Below are positions 59,201-64,000 of a DNA stretch of 64,000 nt, one piece after another. Numbering within the stretch: the first letter of the stretch is position 1; every line of letters starts with the position of its first letter. Below the pieces are notes generated by a model. The model searched no databases and was not told where the DNA came from. It saw only the letters and a list, made by a program, of their open reading frames with translations. Position numbers and translations under genes: made by a program. Source of the stretch: Aphelocoma coerulescens (lineage: Eukaryota; Chordata; Aves; Passeriformes; Corvidae); the NCBI RefSeq assembly GCF_041296385.1, contig NC_091023.1, positions 3,906,924 through 3,970,923 on the forward strand, given 5' to 3'.

Positions 59201-62200
59201 GCCACAGTCCCTCCTTTCTGAAGCAGAAGCAGTAGGGTGGGCAGAGGTTTGTGTGCTTTGTGTCATCCCAAAGAAAAAAAATAAAGCATATAAGTGTCTT
59301 CTGGTATTTTTTCTCATTTTTTTGGTGAATTTTAAAGGATAAAATAATGCTCTTTAAATTCAGGTGCTGTCACAGACTCATGAAAGATTTCTACAGGCAC
59401 CAAATTTACACTGGACCTGCTGTGGTGACACTGGTTGGAAAACTGTGTTCAGACAATGGTCTGATTCTGCCTTTAGACAGCACAGGCCTGACAAAAAGTC
59501 ATCACCTGGGGTTTGTGCTTGACTGGAACCAAAAAGGGGCATGTACAGAATTTACACTGTAGCTATAAAATCCAACAATAAAAATATGAACCAGACAGAG
59601 CTGAAACCTGCAGGATTGCTATACAAAATCATCTTCTACTGACATGACCAAAAAACCAATCCCTCCCCAAACCCTTACTAGAAACCCCTAAACATGTAAT
59701 TTTTTCCTAGACACGTCCAGTATGGAAGATTTAGACTTGGCCCTCACACTGACTTGTTAAAACCCTTCCAGACTGCAGGCAGTCTGGAAATACTTAAAGA
59801 CCTGTGTACTCCAGCACACCACCAGGTCATAATTACGCTGCTTAACTTCTCCATGAATCAAAGTTAAATAATTTTAATGCTCTAAAATTATTTTGGAGAA
59901 ACACTACCTTTTTTTTATTTATGGTTGCCGAGAAGCAGGAAGTTTATTTGTGCATTTCTCCCATGGTATCTTGAAATATCGTTTTAAATTAAAAACCTAT
60001 ATTCAACTGCAATGTAGGTGATAAACACAAGAAAGCTCACAAATATATACCACGATCATCATATTTGCATTGAGTAATTTTATAAAAATGTTGGGAAAAT
60101 AAGCAAAATAAAAGATCTGGCTTAATGCCCATTAAAAAAACCTCCAAAAATCCCCAAAAATACTTTCCTAGTGATGGAATGTTGACTTGAGTCCAGAACA
60201 AATCCATCCTCTGACTAGGTAAGAGCCAGCTATCACAGCGATTCTGCTGTTCCTGACCAAAACCTTGCTGGAGTTCCAGGATTTCCCATATATTTAGCAG
60301 ATGCTTACTTAAAATAAATTTTATGGAACTTCTTCCATTTATGGAAGTGTTTAATCAAAGCAACAGTTTTTAGCACTCAGTAAATAACTCTCCTTAGCAG
60401 AAACCTTTATTACAGACAAACCATGCTTTGCCAAGTGGAGAACACAGAGCCCTAACTCTGCATTTTCATATTTTTGTTTCAAAATTCACTCCATGCCTCA
60501 AACTGGGCTTGAAACTGGAAAATATGCAGAGCTCAGAAAGAGGTATTTTACTAAAAGCTGGAAATGGCCTTGTGTATCCCAGCAAACCTCTGCTTCCAGT
60601 GTACAGCTGGTGCAGGTAACAGTGATACCTTACGTGGAGATTAACCCTTACAATTATCTATAATGTTCTGTATTCATGTCACAAGCCTTTGATAAAGCAG
60701 ATATTCACACACTTCTGCTACTGAAAAGGAAGACAAGGGATTTGTAAAAGTTTACAGAAGAAAAAGGCCAAATTCAGAACACAAACTAAAGTCTATTGTT
60801 TTTAAAAACAATCACAGAGGGGGATTTTTTAAACAAGAACTACTGCTATATTCATATTACAAAGAAGCAAAATGGAGCAAAACCTGACATTATGAATTTT
60901 AAAATAGTTAATTTTTAAAACCCATTATCATACTAAAGGTGCACAAGGAAGGAAGAATGGTCTAAAATACCTCACTATTTCATCTTTTAGTATCTGTAAA
61001 AGCCTTTAAGATAGCAGTATTCACTGAAAATAACCAGCCATCTGCCAAAAGCACCCTACTGAATTCCAAACAGTGTCAGTGGCAAGGGCAGACAAAGACA
61101 GCCCTCCACAAACATGGTAATTATTCTCAAAGAAAAATGAGTCTCCCTGGGACAGCAATAAGAAACACCTCTGCTGGTTTAAGTTATATAGTTGGGGAAC
61201 CAACACCCATTTGTGTAACTTGGATGTTTTTGAAATCTCAGCAACAGCAGCACATTAACAGCCTTCTGGAGGGAATTATTGATTTGCAAGGAAAAAATAT
61301 TCAAATAAACCCACAACTTGTAGGCTACTCTGCTTCAATCTGAAAAGGAATCCCTGAGCTAAAGCTCCTTTGAATATTCAGTTCCTCGTTGTGATTGGTA
61401 CTGGACTACACACAAAGTACTCTACATTTCTAAAGCTTTGACTGAAACTATTGAGTGCAGATCTAAAAGAGACAATTCTGGTTAAAAAACACCACACTTT
61501 TTTTTTTTTAATTAAGTAGATTTTTTTCCAAACTTCCCTTTCAAAATTCACCTAGCACTGAAGACAATTGAGACAAAGCACAGAACTGGTGCTATCCAGC
61601 TAGGAGCTTATGAGAGGCAATAACCACCAAGAGTGAGATGTGTAGTAGAGCAGAAAATGGAATGGGTAAACAGGCTGCAGCTGGTGCCAAACCAGACTTC
61701 CCAAAGCCTGACTTGACTCCCGTGGAATCAACTGGTGTGTCTATAAGCAGCACTGCCCAGTATTCCAGGCCAGCTATGTGTGATATCTTGCTGAGCTGGT
61801 GAGCCCTCCTGGAGCTGATGCTGAGGCAGCAGGGCATGGGGACAGCTCCCTGCTGTCAGCACACATCCAGGGCCTGCTCAGCACTTCCAGCTCAGTGCTC
61901 ACCCCACTAGACCTGGGTCAGTCCTACACAAACCCATCCCATAACTGTGCTTCCTCTCCTGCTCCTCGGTAAATGGCGTGCTGAGGAGTTAACACTGGAC
62001 AACGCTGTCTCTGAACTTGTGCTCTGGAAGTAGAGGTGGCTAGAGGCAGGAAACAGGACAGCTGTGTCCCTCCGTGCTCCTCTGCTCTTAGAGTGAACTC
62101 TTAGGTGCAATCAGACCTAAGCTGATTCCAGGTGTGTCAGCATCGATGATAAATTCATCCCACAGTTCAGATTAACTACTCTGGACAACTGAGAGTTGGC

Positions 62201-63756
62201 AATACCTTGCTTTAATTAATACATATGAGTTTTCTTATGTTCAGTTTCTTTAAATTCAACTTTTATTAGTGCTATTAGTGCTTGTCTGCTCCCCAGGAAA
62301 TACCCCACTTAAGAAAGTTCAGCGTCTTTAAATTAAGAAAAAGGCAAAAAAAAAGAAAAGGCAAAAAAAAAAAAGGAATTTCTCTTAAGGTTACACATTT
62401 TCATAGCAGACTGGTTTCTGTACTAGTATTCCCAATAATCCCTTTTCCACAGCTACCTGCCATAGAATAGTTTGGCTTAGAAGTGACCTTAAAGATCACC
62501 TATTCCCAATCCCCTGCCACGGGCAGGAACACCTTCTGCTGTTTCCAAGCTACATAACCCTTATTATTATCACTTCAGTTTTCCTGAGGCCTCAGTCCTC
62601 CAAGGAATACCCAACCTCCATTCTCTCAGCTCCTGCTGTGCATTCCTACTGCACAAGTTATCATTCCCACATTCTTAAAACTCCCCTTGTTACGAAGACC
62701 ACCACATACCTGATTGAATGGGGGACGAGGCCCGTCACCCAACAGAGGTGTTTTCTGCTGCTGGAAGGGCAGAGGGCCCTGGGAAGGGTGCGGCCCCCTC
62801 GAAGGGTTCGGCTGTCCCTGAGGTCCTTGCATGTTTCCTTGAGGCCCCACCAAAGAGCCTTGTGGAGGTCCCTGCTGGCCCTGTGGACCAGGTGGCCCAC
62901 GCATTTCTTGTGGCGGTCCCAGCATTGTACCTTGAGGCGGGGGTCCCTGAAGGCCCCGCATCTCCTGGGGGCCATGTCCTAGTAAACCACTTTGCATATG
63001 AGGACCTCTCATTTCTTGTGGATGACCCATCATCATCCCTTGTGGATTAGGTCCCTGGTTATCTCTGGGTCCTGGTGGACCCTGCATCCCTCTTGGATTA
63101 AGTCCCATCAAAGGCCCTTGAGATATAGGGCCTTGCATCCCTTGAGATCCCGGAGCTCCTTGCATGCCGTGAGGAAGAGGTCCTTGCATTCCTCGTGGAC
63201 CAGGTGGCCCCTGCATTCCTTGACCTCCAGGAGGACCCTGAGGACCCAAGTGACCTTGTGGGCCAGGTGGGCCCTGTGGTCCTAAATGAGTCTGAGACCC
63301 AGGCAGGCCCTGCGGTCCCAAGTGTCCCTGTGGGCCAGCATTACCCTGTGGACCCGGGGGCCCCATTGGCCCATGAGGGCCCGGATGTCTCTGCATTCCT
63401 TGATGTCCGTGTAAATCCTGAGGCCGTGGCATTCCTTGTGGGGGCCCTTGGGGGCCTGGAGGTCCTTGTGGTCCCATGAACCCTTGTGGACCTCCAGCTC
63501 CTTGGTGTAATGGACCTTGAGGTCCTATTTGTCCTTGGGGTCCTGGAGGTCTGAACTGTCCTTGTGGACCAGGAGGTCCCATCTGAGGCATATTCATTGG
63601 CATCTGCTGAGGTGGAAGGGGCTGCTGAAACCCTTGAGGCATCTGTGACATTGGGCCTTGCCCTGGGAAAGGCTGAGGTCCATGGAGAGATCCTCCTGGG
63701 GGTGGTGGCTGCACTTGCTCAGCTTGCTTTTGTGCAAGTCTCTCAATCTTCAATTG
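49998..63756 (-). CDS. WDR33: WDR33, C-terminal 762 residues, 7 exons (5' part outside window)
   Basis: Exons in transcription order are 62710-63756, 58408-58510, 57662-58124, 53946-54112, 53723-53815, 52779-52964 and 49998-50227. Their lengths (1047, 103, 463, 167, 93, 186, 230) sum to 2,289 nt, an unbroken frame of 762 codons plus TAG. All junctions have GT-AG signals with matching phases. The sequence follows human WDR33: a coiled start [12 protein letters not shown], a collagen-like GPQG region, [12 protein letters not shown], then RGG/RD-rich and PFPPDHREF segments and a GRGGRGR-type C terminus. By family knowledge WDR33 is the CPSF/mPSF subunit that, with CPSF30, reads AAUAAA in pre-mRNA in the nucleus. 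That activity lies in the N-terminal WD40 half, which is not in this window; this half is low-complexity and probably disordered. Confidence 0.96.
50228..52778. other. WDR33 last intron
   Basis: This 2.55-kb intron holds an ancient LINE-like relic (51,640-52,290) and otherwise featureless AT-rich DNA. Confidence 0.7.
51640..52290 (+). mobile_element. ancient CR1/L2-type LINE relic
   Basis: Phrases such as AATAGTGTGTGCAATTCCTAG, TAACAAGGATAGTGAAAGAT and GAGCTCTGACTTGGAGAAGAG occur in the order of the 3' part of amniote CR1/L2-like LINEs. The element is strongly diverged and its frames are broken. Boundaries are approximate. Confidence 0.4.
52779..52964 (-). CDS. WDR33: WDR33 [17 protein letters not shown] exon
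   Basis: A 186-nt exon encoding [38 protein letters not shown] and [11 protein letters not shown]. The acceptor is CATGCACAG and the donor AAAG|GTAAAA. The KRP-type basic patch is a possible nuclear localisation signal (inference). Confidence 0.95.
53723..53815 (-). CDS. WDR33: WDR33 [17 protein letters not shown] exon
   Basis: A 93-nt exon encoding the highly conserved [20 protein letters not shown] and WDGNREPG. The acceptor is TACTGCTCAG and the donor CCAG|GTAAAA. Confidence 0.95.
53946..54112 (-). CDS. WDR33: WDR33 [11 protein letters not shown] exon
   Basis: A 167-nt exon (1 + 55 codons + 1). It encodes [19 protein letters not shown], then [11 protein letters not shown] and an Arg/Gly-rich end ([10 protein letters not shown]). 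The acceptor is TCTTGTAG and the donor AGAG|GTGAGG. Confidence 0.95.
54113..57661. other. WDR33 intron, 3.5 kb
   Basis: No exon is recognised. The plus strand has AT-rich DNA with TTTATT at 55,354-55,359 (AATAAA on the gene strand). Short frames have no similarity I recognise. Confidence 0.6.
57662..58124 (-). CDS. WDR33: WDR33 charged [18 protein letters not shown] exon
   Basis: A 463-nt exon (2 + 153 codons + 2) with acceptor CCCTCAAG and donor GAGAG|GTAAGA. It contains [45 protein letters not shown] and [15 protein letters not shown], all aligning with human WDR33. The donor sequence itself gives AGG TAA in frame, so failure to splice would stop translation at once. Confidence 0.95.
58408..58510 (-). 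CDS. WDR33: WDR33 exon [13 protein letters not shown]
   Basis: A 103-nt exon entering in phase 0 and leaving with one base (AAG|GTAATT donor). It carries the conserved [13 protein letters not shown] and GPGLNKG segments. Confidence 0.94.
58511..62709. other. WDR33 intron, 4.2 kb
   Basis: AT-rich intron with poly(A)/poly(T) tracts. The only recognised element is the CR1 3' end near 62,460. No exon is seen. Confidence 0.65.
62460..62560 (-). mobile_element. CR1 LINE 3'-end fragment
   Basis: ATAGAATAGTTTGGCTTAGA, then GACCTTAAAGATCACCTA and CCCCTGCCACGGGCAGGAACACC, match the well-known reverse complement of the avian CR1 3' end. The element therefore points to the minus strand. It is truncated and diverged, and its presence supports a bird origin. 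Confidence 0.8.
62710..63756 (-). CDS. WDR33: WDR33 collagen-like exon
   Basis: This 1,047-nt exon codes exactly 349 codons, phase 0 at both ends. It has acceptor TTTTTTGGACAG and donor ATCAG|GTATGT. After [14 protein letters not shown] and a PPPPGG stretch come Met/Gln-rich motifs and dozens of GPQG/GPPGPQG triplets, interspersed with [10 protein letters not shown] and QEMRGP. It ends in KTPLLGDGP and PPFNQ. The plus-strand frames opposite it are artefacts of the triplet repeat. Confidence 0.96.
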
Positions 63757-64000
63757 CTGTCCAAAAAAGAAACCCAGAAAATGAGCTAAGCACAGAAGTA
63801 TGTTACAACTAAAAGTCAGAAGCACTCATCCCATTTCGCAGGAGTTTAAGAATTCTTTCCTTGTAATTAACAAAAATAACTAAAGACAAATTACTAACCA
63901 AAGAGACCCACAGATCAGTACTGGCAAACTGAGATGTGGGGGCCTCACTGAGGGTTTCACACCATCATGCATTAAGTGCAATATTCTGTCAGTTAGATGT

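Noticed and set aside
62638..63812. Plus-strand ORFs opposite the WDR33 collagen-like exon
   Set aside because: They are antisense readings of GPQG triplets, with no splice context or similarity.

Overview
This window is avian nuclear DNA, probably from a songbird. The evidence is vertebrate split genes with GT-AG introns, a CR1 LINE 3' end, LTR fragments of the kind common in passerine genomes, GC-rich minisatellites, and the gene pair SFT2D3/WDR33. I recognise three conserved genes: FBXL12-like, SFT2D3, and the C-terminal half of WDR33. There is also one large tandem array. Species and chromosome are inference.

Layout. (1) 1-29,330 is a head-to-tail array with an exact period of 3,413 bp (about 8.6 units, starting before the window). 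Units are more than 99% identical by eye. Every unit carries, on the minus strand, an intact intronless ORF for a 174-residue C3HC4 RING-finger protein that I cannot assign to a named gene. Each unit also holds a candidate small first exon (35 codons) behind a CpG-rich leader, a 28-bp minisatellite and LTR-like AATAAA segments. The array ends in a diverged stub and then a probable retroviral LTR (about 29,405-30,066). (2) 30,067-33,170 has no recognised gene and contains a 40-bp minisatellite (8 copies). (3) 33,568-34,816 is a complete three-exon FBXL12-like gene on the plus strand. A nearly identical copy of its promoter, exon 1 and exon 2 lies 3,868 bp downstream (37,190-37,679) and breaks off into a C-rich minisatellite. 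(4) 37,680-45,350 is repeat-dense: three blocks of a CCC-ATAG-CCCTCACAG type minisatellite, an inverted pair of an old interspersed repeat, about 190-bp and 51-bp tandem repeats and a probable LTR. (5) 45,370-47,530 is SFT2D3, a single-exon plus-strand gene with a CpG-island promoter. (6) 48,940-64,000 is WDR33 on the minus strand. Seven exons code for 762 residues including the collagen-like region and the stop. The WD40 half lies beyond the right edge.

How the genes relate. FBXL12 (SCF substrate receptor), SFT2D3 (Golgi/endosome traffic membrane protein) and WDR33 (polyadenylation factor) are unrelated housekeeping functions. SFT2D3 and WDR33 converge tail to tail. The RING array is the unusual element: if transcribed it is a multicopy, homogenised family of putative ubiquitin ligases. 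Most other long reading frames here are shadows in GC-rich DNA, many beginning at TTG rather than ATG.
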